Source: Alphaproteobacteria bacterium LSUCC0396
GTDB taxonomy: Bacteria; Pseudomonadota; Alphaproteobacteria; Puniceispirillales; Puniceispirillaceae
Direction of reading: 5' to 3'
NCBI GenBank assembly: GCA_041228345.1
Contig: CP166131.1
Coordinates: 1,295,001-1,359,000, forward strand
DNA: 64,000 nt
The translations under genes were made by a program, and so were the position numbers. Within the stretch, counting starts at the first letter, position 1, and each line of letters starts with the position of its first letter. Shown here one piece after another: positions 46,628 to 55,189 of the stretch. A model generated the notes under the pieces. That model searched no databases, had not been told where the DNA came from, and saw only the letters and a list, made by a program, of their open reading frames with translations.

Positions 46628-47021
46628 AAGACTGCTCCTTAACATAAATTGCACAAACGCCCCGGGCTTGGACATAGTATATCAGCCGCCACGAGGAGAG
46701 TTACGCCGGACCGCGTCTACCGGTCCGCCGGTTGCGCTTGTCCTCGTAAAAAATAGGATTGCGCCAGCGTATACATGGCTTTGCTAATTTGTTCAAGCGT
46801 TACTCGCCTTGGTCTTGTTCTTACCAGCGGTGACGTGCCAAAAATCAGCGGAAAAAAATGATCACTGAACCCAATTTCTGGATTTGCAGTCGGCATAGAA
46901 AGGCATAGAATAGTCGGCAATGCATAATCCATGACCCGGCATTACCAGCCGGCCTTATGGGACTTTTTGAGAGTGCCTCTGCATGGGGCATTATGCAGTT
47001 TTTTCAATGGAGAAAAATACT
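46628..47021. other. Intergenic region between DJ-1-like and dienelactone hydrolase genes
   Basis: 394 bases between divergent genes. A perfect 7-bp inverted repeat CGGACCG-N7-CGGTCCG lies at 46707-46727. A possible promoter for the hydrolase is at 46884-46911, within a stretch of local duplications (AGTCGGCATAGAAAGGCATAGAA). An open frame of 71 codons on the minus strand (46717-46932) has no ribosome site or recognisable family and is not called. Confidence 0.5.
46884..46911 (+). promoter_or_regulatory. Candidate promoter for dienelactone hydrolase gene
   Basis: TTGCAG at 46884-46889 and TAGAAT at 46906-46911 with a 16-base spacer. The -10 sits in a short duplicated motif (GGCATAGAA twice). 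About 110 bases before the start codon, so the leader would be long. Tentative. Confidence 0.35.
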
Positions 47022-47837
47022 ATGTGCGATTTGGAAACCTGCAATCCGAACGATCACCGCCGTCCTGCCGTTTCGGCAACCGACCGCCGACTTTTTCTCG
47101 CCGGTGCCATGGCCTTGCCACTAGCGACCATTCTTGGCCATGTTGACCTTGCCGAAGCTCAGGCCAGCAAGGGCGTTACCATCAGCCAAACGACCGCAGA
47201 TGGCCGTTCTGTCAGTGCCTATTTTGCCGAGGCTGACAAAAAAGATGCACCGGTGGTGATTTTGATCCATGAATGGTGGGGGCTGAACGACAACATCAAG
47301 ACCATGGCTGAAGACATCCGTGCCAAAGGGTTCCACGCCGTTGCGATTGATCTGTTCAATGGCTCAGTAGCAACCAATCGCGATGAAGCCAAAGCCCAGA
47401 CCAGTGCGGTTAAAGCTAGTGAAGCTAATGCAACCCTTGCCGCATGGGTAGAGTGGGCCAAGACCAATGGTAATGGTAAGGTTGCCACGCTTGGTTGGTG
47501 TTTTGGGGGCGGTTGGAGCTTGTCAGCGGCGTTAAATACCCAGATTGATGCGGCGGTAATCTATTATGGGCGGGTCACGTCTAAGGCCGACAGCCTGAAA
47601 AAACTCAACGCACCAATCTTGGGGCATTTTGGCACATTGGATAAATCCATCAATCCGGAAATGGTCGGTGCGTTCCACAAATCACTTGCCGAGGCTGGAA
47701 AAAGCGATCTGATGACGACGCACTGGTATACTGCCGGTCATGCTTTTGCCAACCCGACAGGGGGGCGCTATGACGAGGATGATGCGGCGCTGGCATGGGC
47801 AAGAACGCATACGTTCCTTGCCGCAAATCTTCGGTAG
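47022..47837 (+). CDS. Dienelactone hydrolase family protein with Tat signal
   Basis: 271 residues. GGAG lies 9 bases before this ATG; a start 13 codons earlier is less likely. The N-terminus carries a twin-arginine signal: TDRRLFLAGAMALPLATI, with R22 and R23, then a likely cut after AEAQ. The alpha/beta hydrolase core has the dienelactone hydrolase triad: C160 (LGWCFGGGWSLS), D207 (GTLDKSI) and H240 (TAGHAFANP), with E84 in IHEWWGL. The active-site cysteine instead of serine is typical of the family. Unusual point: export by Tat, since most such enzymes are cytoplasmic. Substrate unknown. A strong terminator follows. Confidence 0.85.
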   Translation: MCDLETCNPNDHRRPAVSATDRRLFLAGAMALPLATILGHVDLAEAQASKGVTISQTTADGRSVSAYFAEADKKDAPVVILIHEWWGLNDNIKTMAEDIRAKGFHAVAIDLFNGSVATNRDEAKAQTSAVKASEANATLAAWVEWAKTNGNGKVATLGWCFGGGWSLSAALNTQIDAAVIYYGRVTSKADSLKKLNAPILGHFGTLDKSINPEMVGAFHKSLAEAGKSDLMTTHWYTAGHAFANPTGGRYDEDDAALAWARTHTFLAANLR

Positions 47838-47883
47838 CTATTTCAGTTTTTGACTGATGAGCAGTAACCATTAATCGAACAAA

Positions 47884-47918
47884 CGGGCAGCATCTTTTAC
47901 CGAAGCTGCCCGTTTTTT
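47884..47918 (+). terminator. Intrinsic terminator after dienelactone hydrolase gene
   Basis: Perfect 8-bp stem CGGGCAGC / GCTGCCCG (47884-47891, 47905-47912), 13-base loop, followed by six T. Located 47 bases after the hydrolase stop. The other strand has only a short T run, so it acts mainly on the plus strand. Confidence 0.9.
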
Positions 47919-47997
47919 AATGGTGTTTATCTAGTGAGTTGCCCGTGTCAGGCGGGCGTCAAGACTCAGGAAACTGCCCCGCCGCAACAGGTGCTGA

Positions 47998-48240
47998 TCA
48001 ATCCAGCTTATTGTGGCTACCATCGCAAAGCGGCGCCTTTGCCGAATATTTACAACCACAGAAAAACACTTTTTTCGACGCATCTGCTGTCATTTTAACT
48101 GGCGCGATGCCTGTATCCTTGTGACTGCCATCACAAAAAGGCTGTTTCGCACTCTTACCACAGGCGCACCAGAAATAGGTTTTACCTTCTTCAACATCAA
48201 CAGGCATCGGCGCCTTTTGAAAAATAACCGGATCAGACAT
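47998..48240 (-). CDS. CDGSH iron-sulfur domain protein, two motifs
   Basis: 80 residues with two CDGSH-type cluster sites: CACGKSAKQPFCDGSH and CGCKYSAKAPLCDGSH. Each site binds a [2Fe-2S] cluster with three cysteines and one histidine, as in mitoNEET relatives. This two-motif small form is common in alphaproteobacteria and probably takes part in redox sensing or cluster transfer. The start MSDPVIFQKAPMP was chosen over one 39 codons upstream, whose extra residues are encoded by 15-bp tandem units and are not protein-like. Confidence 0.93.
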   Translation of the reverse strand: MSDPVIFQKAPMPVDVEEGKTYFWCACGKSAKQPFCDGSHKDTGIAPVKMTADASKKVFFCGCKYSAKAPLCDGSHNKLD

Positions 48241-48310
48241 TAAGAGACGTCCTTTTCTAAAAGAGAGACAAAATAAAGAAAGAGAGCCGGTGTTCATCTG
48301 CGGCCCATTT

Positions 48311-48340
48311 CCCTTGGACCCAACGCCCTTGGAACCGACG
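48311..48340. repeat. 2 x 15 bp tandem repeat (plus partial third) near tRNA-Gly
   Basis: CCCTTGGACCCAACG (48311-48325), CCCTTGGAACCGACG (48326-48340), and a diverged third start CCCTTGATAG. It lies between the tRNA-Gly gene and the CDGSH gene. Confidence 0.82.
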
Positions 48341-48381
48341 CCCTTGATAGATGTCAAGCAAGACAGATGTCACCGGATGAA

Positions 48382-48457
48382 TGGAGCGGGCAACGGGGTT
48401 CGAACCCGCGACCCCGAGCTTGGGAAGCTCGTGCTCTACCAACTGAGCTACACCCGC
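48382..48457 (-). tRNA. tRNA-Gly (anticodon CCC)
   Basis: 76 bases on the minus strand. The acceptor stem GCGGGTG pairs with TGCCCGC, and the discriminator base is T followed by an encoded CCA. The D arm is TAGCTCAGTTGGTAGAGC. The anticodon arm is CGAGC-TTCCCAA-GCTCG, anticodon CCC, so it reads GGG glycine codons. The T arm holds GGTTCGAACCC. U73 is the normal discriminator for tRNA-Gly. Confidence 0.97.
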
Positions 48458-48783
48458 AACATAGCGATTGCTAAATAGATTTTTTCCATTCTGCAAGATT
48501 TTCTTGTGCGGTTATGCAGATTTCCCGGTCACACAGATTTAATGGGCGTTTATTTGCGGTGGTTTCTACCTAATAAAATGATTGGCAAATTGAGTGGCGA
48601 AACGGCTAGTTAACTTTGGGCAAGTGATTGTCATCTGGTTTCATCTGATTGGCCGATAGATGTTCATTTCTGCCAATTAAAGTTGCTTTTCTGGGCTGTT
48701 TTCGTCATATACTCAGGCAGCAGCCACCGGCAGTAACAGCCGGCACGTAATGGCGGCACTTTTAAAACGGTTTGGCAACGCAC
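48458..48783. other. Intergenic region tRNA-Gly to folE
   Basis: 326 bases, AT-rich, between a minus-strand tRNA and plus-strand folE. Promoters for both are expected. A TATACT hexamer at 48708-48713 with a poor TTGCTT 19 bases upstream is the only folE candidate I see. No RNA or coding feature recognised. Confidence 0.4.
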
Positions 48784-49431
48784 ATGATGACTCCATACGA
48801 CACTAGCGAGACAAAAGAGACATCCGATCTATCGGATACTGCTTCAGACAAGCCGAGAATTATAAAGCCAAGCCAAGAAGACGCCGAAGCTGCGGTTGAT
48901 GTCCTGTTGCGCTGGATTGGTGAAGACCCAACCCGCGAGGGATTGGCCGGCACACCGGGCCGTGTTGTTCGTGCCTGGCGAGAATTTTGCAGCGGCTATG
49001 ACGAAGACCCTGCAAAGATTCTGGCCCGCACCTTTGAAGAGGTGGAGGGCTATGATGACATGGTGATGCTGCGCAATATCCGGCTGGAAAGTCATTGCGA
49101 ACATCATCTGGTGCCAATTCTGGGCGTTGCGCATATTGCCTATATGCCCGATCGGCGGGTTGTTGGTATTTCCAAGCTGGCGCGCGTGCTTGATGGTTTT
49201 GCGCATCGTTTGCAAACCCAAGAAACCCTGACCGCGCAAGTTGCCGATTGTATCCAGAATATATTGCAGCCAAAGGGCGTGGCGATATTGATCGATGCCC
49301 AACATCAATGCATGACAACCAGAGGCGTTCGCAAACCTGATGTCTCGATGATCACCACGCGATTTACCGGAATCTTCAAAGAGGATGAGTCCCTAAGCCG
49401 CCGTTTTTTGGATCAAACAAAGCTCGGCTAA
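48784..49431 (+). CDS. folE: GTP cyclohydrolase I
   Basis: First step of folate (tetrahydropterin) synthesis, turning GTP into dihydroneopterin triphosphate. About 215 residues from the first ATG (a second follows directly; a TTG 4 codons earlier is also open). The core starts at about residue 30 with EAAVDVLLRWIGEDPTREGL. Zinc ligands are in LESHCEHHLVPILG and HQCMTTRGVRKPD, with FCSGYDEDP and the catalytic histidine region present. This is the zinc type IA enzyme. The acidic N-terminal tail is not conserved. Confidence 0.96.
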   Translation: MMTPYDTSETKETSDLSDTASDKPRIIKPSQEDAEAAVDVLLRWIGEDPTREGLAGTPGRVVRAWREFCSGYDEDPAKILARTFEEVEGYDDMVMLRNIRLESHCEHHLVPILGVAHIAYMPDRRVVGISKLARVLDGFAHRLQTQETLTAQVADCIQNILQPKGVAILIDAQHQCMTTRGVRKPDVSMITTRFTGIFKEDESLSRRFLDQTKLG

Positions 49432-49502
49432 CAACAAGCGTCATGGCGGCCAGCGATAATCAGAACCGCAGATGATGACTTGGTAACCAAAACCGGATTA
49501 TT

Positions 49503-50948
49503 ATGCAGCTATCACCCGTGCTCAATATCCTGGGACTTTTAGCAACCATCTTGGCGGCAGCAATGCTGATTCCAATGTTCGTCGATCTTTATGCCGGATC
49601 CAGCGACTGGCAGGTTTTTGCACTTTCTGCCTTGTTGACCGGCTTTGTCGGTGTTTCAGTTTGGCTGGCGACAAACCGGCGCGAAGCCCTCGATTTGGGG
49701 CTGAGACAAGCATTTCTGCTAACCAATGGTTCATGGGTGATGATCGGCATTTTTGGCGCATTGCCTTTCATGTTCAGCGAGCTTCACCTTAGCGTTACAG
49801 ACGCAGTATTTGAATCCGTTTCTGGCATTACCACAACTGGGTCAACGATCCTTGTCGAGATTGAGCAGGCATCACCGGGCATTTTGATCTGGCGGGCGTT
49901 GCTGCAATGGCTTGGCGGGGTTGGCATCGTGGTTATGGCGATGGCGGTGCTGCCAATGCTGTCGGTTGGCGGGATGCAGCTTTTCCGCACCGAATCTTAT
50001 GAGCGTCCGGAAAATGTGGTGCCACGGGCAACCCAGCTTGCCGGCGGTATTGGTCTTGTCTATGCGGGGCTTACGGCGCTGTGGGCAATCATGCTGGCAA
50101 TGGCCGGGATGGATATGTTTGACGCCGTGGCGCATTCAATGACAACGCTTGCCACCGGCGGCTATTCAACCCGAACCGCATCAATCGGCGCGTTCGATTC
50201 GGTTGCTGTTGAGTGGATTATCATCACCGGCATGATTGTTGGCAGCTTGCCATTTGCCCATTATCTGGCGCTGGTACGCGGCGGCTGGCGCAGCTTGTTA
50301 AATGACCCCCAAGTGCGCTGGTTCCTGATCCTTGCAGTAGGGCTTGTTCTGCTATTGATCTGGCATTTGATGCAAACCGGCCTTGGTTTTGGCGAGGCAG
50401 TGCGCCAAGCCAGCTTTAATGGTGTCTCGATGATGACCGGAACCGGTTATGTCAGCGCTAATTTTTCGGCATGGGGCGGCTTTGCCACAACGATCTTGCT
50501 GATTGTCATGTTCATTGGCGGTTGCGGCGGGTCCACTACCTGCGGGATTAAGGTTTTCCGTTTGCAGGTTCTTGCCAGTACGGCCAAGGTTCAGGTCAGC
50601 CGTTTGCTGCGCCCACACGCCGTCGTTCTGGCCTATTACAACAAACGGCCGGTGTCGGTTGAAGTCATGGATTCAGTGATGGGATTTTTCTATCTCTTTA
50701 TTCTCGGCTTTGTCTTGGTTGCCATCATGCTGGGCATGGCCGGTCTTGATTTTGTGACAGCATTATCCGGTGCGGCAACGTCGATCAGCAATGTTGGTCC
50801 GGGACTTGGTGAGGTCATTGGCGCTGACGGTAATTTCTCATCACTTCCCGATAGCGCAAAATGGATCATGTCCTTTGCGATGCTGCTTGGTCGATTGGAA
50901 ATCTTTACAGTATTGGTGATGCTGAGCCCGGCATTCTGGCTGCGTTAA
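49503..50948 (+). CDS. trkH: Trk-type potassium uptake membrane subunit TrkH
   Basis: 481-residue inner-membrane potassium channel subunit, activated by the cytosolic TrkA ring. Four membrane-pore-membrane repeats can be followed; the pore loops contain VSGITTTGSTIL, ATGGYSTRTASIG, SMMTGTGYVSANF and AATSISNVGPGLG, each with the glycine of the selectivity filter. Length and topology are normal. trkA is not in the window. The stop codon overlaps that of the convergent lipoprotein gene. Confidence 0.94.
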   Translation: MQLSPVLNILGLLATILAAAMLIPMFVDLYAGSSDWQVFALSALLTGFVGVSVWLATNRREALDLGLRQAFLLTNGSWVMIGIFGALPFMFSELHLSVTDAVFESVSGITTTGSTILVEIEQASPGILIWRALLQWLGGVGIVVMAMAVLPMLSVGGMQLFRTESYERPENVVPRATQLAGGIGLVYAGLTALWAIMLAMAGMDMFDAVAHSMTTLATGGYSTRTASIGAFDSVAVEWIIITGMIVGSLPFAHYLALVRGGWRSLLNDPQVRWFLILAVGLVLLLIWHLMQTGLGFGEAVRQASFNGVSMMTGTGYVSANFSAWGGFATTILLIVMFIGGCGGSTTCGIKVFRLQVLASTAKVQVSRLLRPHAVVLAYYNKRPVSVEVMDSVMGFFYLFILGFVLVAIMLGMAGLDFVTALSGAATSISNVGPGLGEVIGADGNFSSLPDSAKWIMSFAMLLGRLEIFTVLVMLSPAFWLR

Positions 50949-51538
50949 GGCAGAATAATCCGGTCGATCCGGGCCAGCTCGCGGCGCATCTGGCTATCAA
51001 GGCGGACAAGTGCCCCTCGCAGGCTTTCATTGATAACTCTGCTAACCTCGCTCGCCGTTGCGGACTCGCGAACGGTGATCGAATGTGATGCCCCCAGATC
51101 AGCCAATGCCTGTGTTCCCCCAACCGGCTGCAGCCACATAATCTTGGCTTTTATCTCGGCAGTGACTTTACGGCTTTGCTGGTCGGTGAATAATCCATCA
51201 ATCCCAACTTTTTGCGGCAAATCGGTCATCGTGACCGCGACCCGTTGCATATCAAAAACAACCTCGCCACTGCCGCCGGCAGGGCGCAGCACATACGATA
51301 CCCAATCGGCCAGAATATTGCTTGGCAAAGGGTCAATCCGGTGTCCAACATAGGGCGCGGCGACCGGCATTTGCCAGTTATCAATAATTTCAAGACGGCG
51401 TGCATTGATTGCTAGCGGCTGATAAGCGTCACTTTGAAAAACAGTAACTGGCGGCGTGTCTGGCGCAGTCTTGCAGGCGGCAAACAGCCCCCCAACAAAC
51501 ATCAAAACCAATCCTGATATCACTTTTGAACGGAACAT
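50945..51538 (-). CDS. Predicted lipoprotein of unknown function
   Basis: 197 residues. The N-terminus MFRSKVISGLVLMFVGGLFA ends in a lipobox with cysteine (GLFAAC-K), so it should be lipid-modified and held in the envelope. The mature part has a beta-strand-rich pattern (INARRLEIIDNWQMP, HRIDPLPSNILADWVSYVLR, TAEIKAKIMWLQ) and ends with a helical segment. It is similar in feel to alphaproteobacterial proteins of unknown function with the DPLPS/LADWV motif, but I do not know a named family. The start has AAGGG 9 bases upstream. It is convergent with trkH, sharing the last bases of the stop codon. Confidence 0.78.
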   Translation of the reverse strand: MFRSKVISGLVLMFVGGLFAACKTAPDTPPVTVFQSDAYQPLAINARRLEIIDNWQMPVAAPYVGHRIDPLPSNILADWVSYVLRPAGGSGEVVFDMQRVAVTMTDLPQKVGIDGLFTDQQSRKVTAEIKAKIMWLQPVGGTQALADLGASHSITVRESATASEVSRVINESLRGALVRLDSQMRRELARIDRIILP

Positions 51539-51721
51539 CGCCAAAGCCCTTTTCCTTTGTTTATCTGTCTAGATCTTGCTCAACAGGATCATGCCACGTT
51601 GATGGCTGGATATTGCACCCACCCTAATTATGCCGCAATTTTGAACAAGGCGCCATAATCCTCTTGCCGGGATCGCGCCCCTTTAAAAAATATCCCTGAA
51701 ACAGATGATCGAACAGCCGGG

Positions 51722-52738
51722 TTATGACTGCGGAATTGCGTCTCTATGATAAGCGCGGTTCGTTTTACAAAATTCACAAGTAACCGTCAGATTACCATTA
51801 TCGTCGGCTAGATCATCAATCTTGTCAGGGGCAAGCTGCGCTAGCATCGCCTCGACCTTATCGACATTACACCGGCAGTGATCGACGACCGGACGGGCGG
51901 GCGCGCTATGCGGTGCCATACTGTTAAACAGCCGGAAAATGATGTTTTCAGGCGTCAAGGCAGGGTCAAGCAATTCATCACGCGTGATCGAGCCAAGCAA
52001 GGTCTTGGCCGTATGCCAGGCATCATCACTGGCGGCACGGGCATCGGCACTAGATTTTACGGGCACCCCGCCAGCATCATTGCCCACATCGCTGCCCACA
52101 TCGCTGCCCACATCATTACCAGCATCATGGCCACCTTCCGCTGCGATACGTTGGAGCATCAGCGCCACCGCCTGCCAGCCATTTGCACCCTGTTCAGCGG
52201 CACAAAGAACAACCGTGTCAAGCTGCTCAGAATTTTCATACCAGCGCATTGCCGCATCGCTTAAATGCCGCTCATCCAGTTCAACAATTCCCTGATAGCG
52301 CCCGTTGGTACTGCCCTGATCGACGGTAAAAGCAATATAGCCGCCGCCCATCAACGGGCCCAAACGAACCGCACTCGATGGATCTTGCGCCAAACTTGCC
52401 GCCTGAAGGCCAGTTGGATTATCTTCCATCGCACAATAGCCGCGAAGATGGCCTGCCTCGGTAATATCGGCAAATAACGTTCGCACCAGCCCATCGCCTT
52501 TCGCCTGCAAGGTAAAAACCCCGTCAAACTTTAACGTGCTGGAAAGACACGCAGTTAACGCCAGCGCTTCGGCCTGAAGATTTGCCACCAGCGACGGGTA
52601 ATTATGCCGTTCCAATATGGTGTTGGCAGGCCCACCGACCGAGGCTATCCGGCCTCTGATCAAGGCTACATCATCTGATCCATCAGCCAGATAAAATGGT
52701 AAAATCTGCGCGTCGGCCGGTAAATTATCATTCAACAT
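51722..52738 (-). CDS. hslO: Redox-regulated chaperone Hsp33
   Basis: Holdase activated by oxidation and heat. 338 residues from MLNDNLPADAQILP, the ATG with AAGGAT 8 bases upstream. The substrate-binding core covers about 1-200 and ends ALMLQRIAAEGG. The zinc redox switch at the C-terminus is C288-R-C290 and C321-E-F-C324, matching CXC...CXXC. Odd: a Gly-Asp-rich stretch at 203-225 (GHDAGNDVGSDVGSDVG), encoded by five 12-bp tandem units, sits in the linker between the core and the switch, so this copy is longer than the usual 290-300 residues. Last gene of argD-argF-hslO. Confidence 0.94.
   Translation of the reverse strand: MLNDNLPADAQILPFYLADGSDDVALIRGRIASVGGPANTILERHNYPSLVANLQAEALALTACLSSTLKFDGVFTLQAKGDGLVRTLFADITEAGHLRGYCAMEDNPTGLQAASLAQDPSSAVRLGPLMGGGYIAFTVDQGSTNGRYQGIVELDERHLSDAAMRWYENSEQLDTVVLCAAEQGANGWQAVALMLQRIAAEGGHDAGNDVGSDVGSDVGNDAGGVPVKSSADARAASDDAWHTAKTLLGSITRDELLDPALTPENIIFRLFNSMAPHSAPARPVVDHCRCNVDKVEAMLAQLAPDKIDDLADDNGNLTVTCEFCKTNRAYHRDAIPQS
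52071..52130. repeat. 5 x 12 bp in-frame repeat inside hslO
   Basis: Units CCAGCATCATTG, CCCACATCGCTG, CCCACATCGCTG, CCCACATCATTA, CCAGCATCATGG. The outer and inner units mirror each other (A-B-B-B'-A'). They encode a D-(A/V)-G-(N/S) tetrapeptide in the Hsp33 linker. Confidence 0.92.
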
Positions 52739-52804
52739 TGTCATATCCTTACAGCCGCCCATAGCCGGGCGCCGGTTGTTTCGGCACAAAAGCCCGCAAC
52801 AGGC

Positions 52805-53713
52805 CTAATTGCCACCAACACACCAAGCTAGAATGGCCTTTTGCGCATGAAGCCGGTTTTCCGCCTCTTCAAAGACCACCGATTGCGACCCGTCGATAAC
52901 CTCGGCAGTGACTTCCATACCGCGCCATGCAGGCAGGCAATGCATGAAGATAGCATCGCCTGCAGCGGCCTTCATCAAATCGGCATTGACCTGAAATGGC
53001 GCAAAGTCAGTACGGCGGCTGCCTTCATCATTGCCCATCGAAATCCATACGTCGGTCACCACATTTTGCACTTGATCAATCGCAAGGCCAACCTCGTCAG
53101 TTAAAATAATATCACCGCCATTTGCCCGCGCCCAAGCCAGCAAATCGGCCGGCGGTGCATATTTCTGTGGTCCGGCAATCCGCAGCTGAAAGCCAAAGCG
53201 TACCGCCGCCTCAATCCAGCTAACCGCAACATTATTACCATCACCAAGCCATGCAACAGTTTGCCTAGCAAGCGGGCCATGATATTCAATCATCGTCATC
53301 AGATCAGCCATAAGCTGGCATGGATGCGAGCGCTCGGTAAGCGCGTTGATCACCGGCACGCTGGCATATTCGGCAAGGGTCAAAAGCGTTTCATGCTTGA
53401 AACAACGAATCATAATCGCATCGACATAGCGCGAGAGAACACGCGCCGTATCCTCGACCGTTTCACCACGGCCAAGCTGCAGATCATTTGTCGAAAGAAC
53501 CAGCGGCGTGCCGCCAAGCTGGGCGATACCGACCTCGAATGACACACGGGTGCGGGTTGACGGTTTTTCAAAAATCATCGCCACCGTTTTACCAGCCAAC
53601 GGTAATTCATGGCCCGCGCCTGATTTCTGCGCAGCCTTCATGCGCAATGCATCATCAAGCAAGGCCTGTAGATTATCCGTTGAAAAATCCTTTAAATCTA
53701 GAAAATGCCGCAT
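52805..53713 (-). CDS. argF: Ornithine carbamoyltransferase
   Basis: Makes citrulline from ornithine and carbamoyl phosphate in arginine synthesis. 302 residues from MRHFLDLKDFSTDNL; starts further upstream lie close to or inside the end of argD. Carbamoyl phosphate binding is by EKPSTRTRVSFE (STRT) and ALTERSHPCQLMADL (HPCQ). Ornithine binding uses WLGDGNNVAVSW and IFMHCLPAWRG (HCLP). The three-gene order argD-argF-hslO is standard for alphaproteobacteria. Confidence 0.96.
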   Translation of the reverse strand: MRHFLDLKDFSTDNLQALLDDALRMKAAQKSGAGHELPLAGKTVAMIFEKPSTRTRVSFEVGIAQLGGTPLVLSTNDLQLGRGETVEDTARVLSRYVDAIMIRCFKHETLLTLAEYASVPVINALTERSHPCQLMADLMTMIEYHGPLARQTVAWLGDGNNVAVSWIEAAVRFGFQLRIAGPQKYAPPADLLAWARANGGDIILTDEVGLAIDQVQNVVTDVWISMGNDEGSRRTDFAPFQVNADLMKAAAGDAIFMHCLPAWRGMEVTAEVIDGSQSVVFEEAENRLHAQKAILAWCVGGN

Positions 53714-53765
53714 CGGCTTTATCTCGTCCTTTTGCATATGTTCGGCAAAGAATTGCTGTGGTCGG

Positions 53766-54980
53766 TCAGGCCTTGACCGGGGTGATCGCGGCAAGTGCGC
53801 CGCCAATCTTGGCAACGGCAAGATCAATTTCATCCCGTTCAATCGTCAATGGCGGTAGCAATCGCAAGGTGTTATCGGCAGCTGGTACCGTCAATAAATG
53901 ATCATCACGCAACGCACCGACAACGCCCGCCAGATCTACCGATTCAGCCAGCCGGATACCTCTTAGAAAGCCGCGACCGCGAAGCTCGCTGATCAGTGCC
54001 GGAAATTGCGCCTGCAACCCAATTAATGCGGCATCAAGATAGGCGGCACGCTCGCGCACACCGGCCAGAAATCCATCCTCGCTTAGAACCTCAAGAACCG
54101 TCTGGGCCGCCGCCATTGCCAGCGGATTGCCGCCAAATGTCGATCCATGCGTTCCCGGTGTCATCGCGCTGCCAACAGCCTTGCTGGCAATGACGGCACC
54201 GATTGGAAACCCACCAGCCAAGCCTTTTGCCAATGCCACAATATCAGGCTTCATAGCTGTATCCTCATAGGAAAACAGCCGACCCGTCCGGCCAATACCG
54301 GCCTGCACCTCATCAGCAATTACCAGCGCACCAAATTCATCAGCCGCTTCGCGCACACCTGCAAGATAACCATCTGGAACCTGTTTTGCGCCGCCTTCAC
54401 CTTGAACGGACTCGACCATCACCGCGGCAACATGCGGCCCCAAGGAATCGCGAAGCGCGTTCAGATTACCAAAGGCAACATGGTCAAAACCGGCGGGCAT
54501 CGGGCCAAAGCCGGTACGAAAAACCGGCCTGTCCGTGGCCGCAAGCATACCTAATGTCCGGCCATGAAACGCACCATTGGCACAAAGAATTGTAACCCGC
54601 TCAGGCTCGCCTTTTTCATAGGCGGCACGGCGTGCAATCTTCACCGCCGCCTCGGTGGCCTCGGCACCCGAATTACAGAAAAACACCTGATCGAGGCCGG
54701 ACAGGCTTGCCAACATCTTGGCGACAATTTCCTGACCGGGAATCCGGTAAAGATTTGATGTATGCCATAATTTTCCAGCTTGCTCGGTTAAGGCAGCGAC
54801 CAGCCGTGGATGACTGTGACCCAGCGTATTAACCGCAATGCCACTCGCACAATCGAGATATTTTTCGCCAGAGACAGATTCAAGCCAACAGCCAACACCG
54901 CGCACAAATCCAATTTCGGCACGGCCATAAGTTTGCATCACAGCTGTATCAGCTGCGTAATCCACGGCTTTTTGGTTCAT
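53766..54980 (-). CDS. argD: Acetylornithine aminotransferase
   Basis: PLP enzyme transferring the amino group to N-acetylglutamate semialdehyde, possibly also acting as succinyldiaminopimelate aminotransferase in lysine synthesis. 404 residues. PLP motifs are CNSGAEATEAAVKIARR, the Schiff-base lysine in VALAKGLAGGFPIGAV, and FGGNPLAMAAAQTVLE. GALVIADEVQAGIGRTG carries the cofactor aspartate. Start from MNQKAVDYAADTAVMQTY is usual for the family. First gene of the arginine operon with argF and hslO. Confidence 0.95.
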   Translation of the reverse strand: MNQKAVDYAADTAVMQTYGRAEIGFVRGVGCWLESVSGEKYLDCASGIAVNTLGHSHPRLVAALTEQAGKLWHTSNLYRIPGQEIVAKMLASLSGLDQVFFCNSGAEATEAAVKIARRAAYEKGEPERVTILCANGAFHGRTLGMLAATDRPVFRTGFGPMPAGFDHVAFGNLNALRDSLGPHVAAVMVESVQGEGGAKQVPDGYLAGVREAADEFGALVIADEVQAGIGRTGRLFSYEDTAMKPDIVALAKGLAGGFPIGAVIASKAVGSAMTPGTHGSTFGGNPLAMAAAQTVLEVLSEDGFLAGVRERAAYLDAALIGLQAQFPALISELRGRGFLRGIRLAESVDLAGVVGALRDDHLLTVPAADNTLRLLPPLTIERDEIDLAVAKIGGALAAITPVKA

Positions 54981-55050
54981 ATCAAAACCACCCGGCTTGT
55001 CGGCGTCATGCTGGTGGTTTCACCGCGGCAAACGCGCCCAAATATAGCTC

Positions 55051-55089
55051 CAAAAATCAAACCACCAACGCGCTTTTGATCGTTGGTGG
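55051..55089 (-). terminator. Intrinsic terminator after dCTP deaminase gene
   Basis: Minus strand: 9-bp perfect stem CCACCAACG / CGTTGGTGG with a 10-base loop (55062-55089), followed by TTTGATTTTT. It lies about 100 bases past the dcd-like stop and before argD. It could instead act as a leader hairpin of argD, but the T tract fits termination. Confidence 0.7.
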
Positions 55090-55189
55090 CCCCAGTGGCG
55101 CGTAACAGCGCCCGTATCAAGCGTGAACTTTCGCTATTTTCCGGCCGATTGTCAAGATGTCAGCCCGCAAAGAGAAATTCGCCAACCGG

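Noticed and set aside
46717-46932. 71-codon minus-strand open frame upstream of the dienelactone hydrolase gene
   Set aside because: No ribosome site and no family resemblance; the frame crosses the candidate promoter region.
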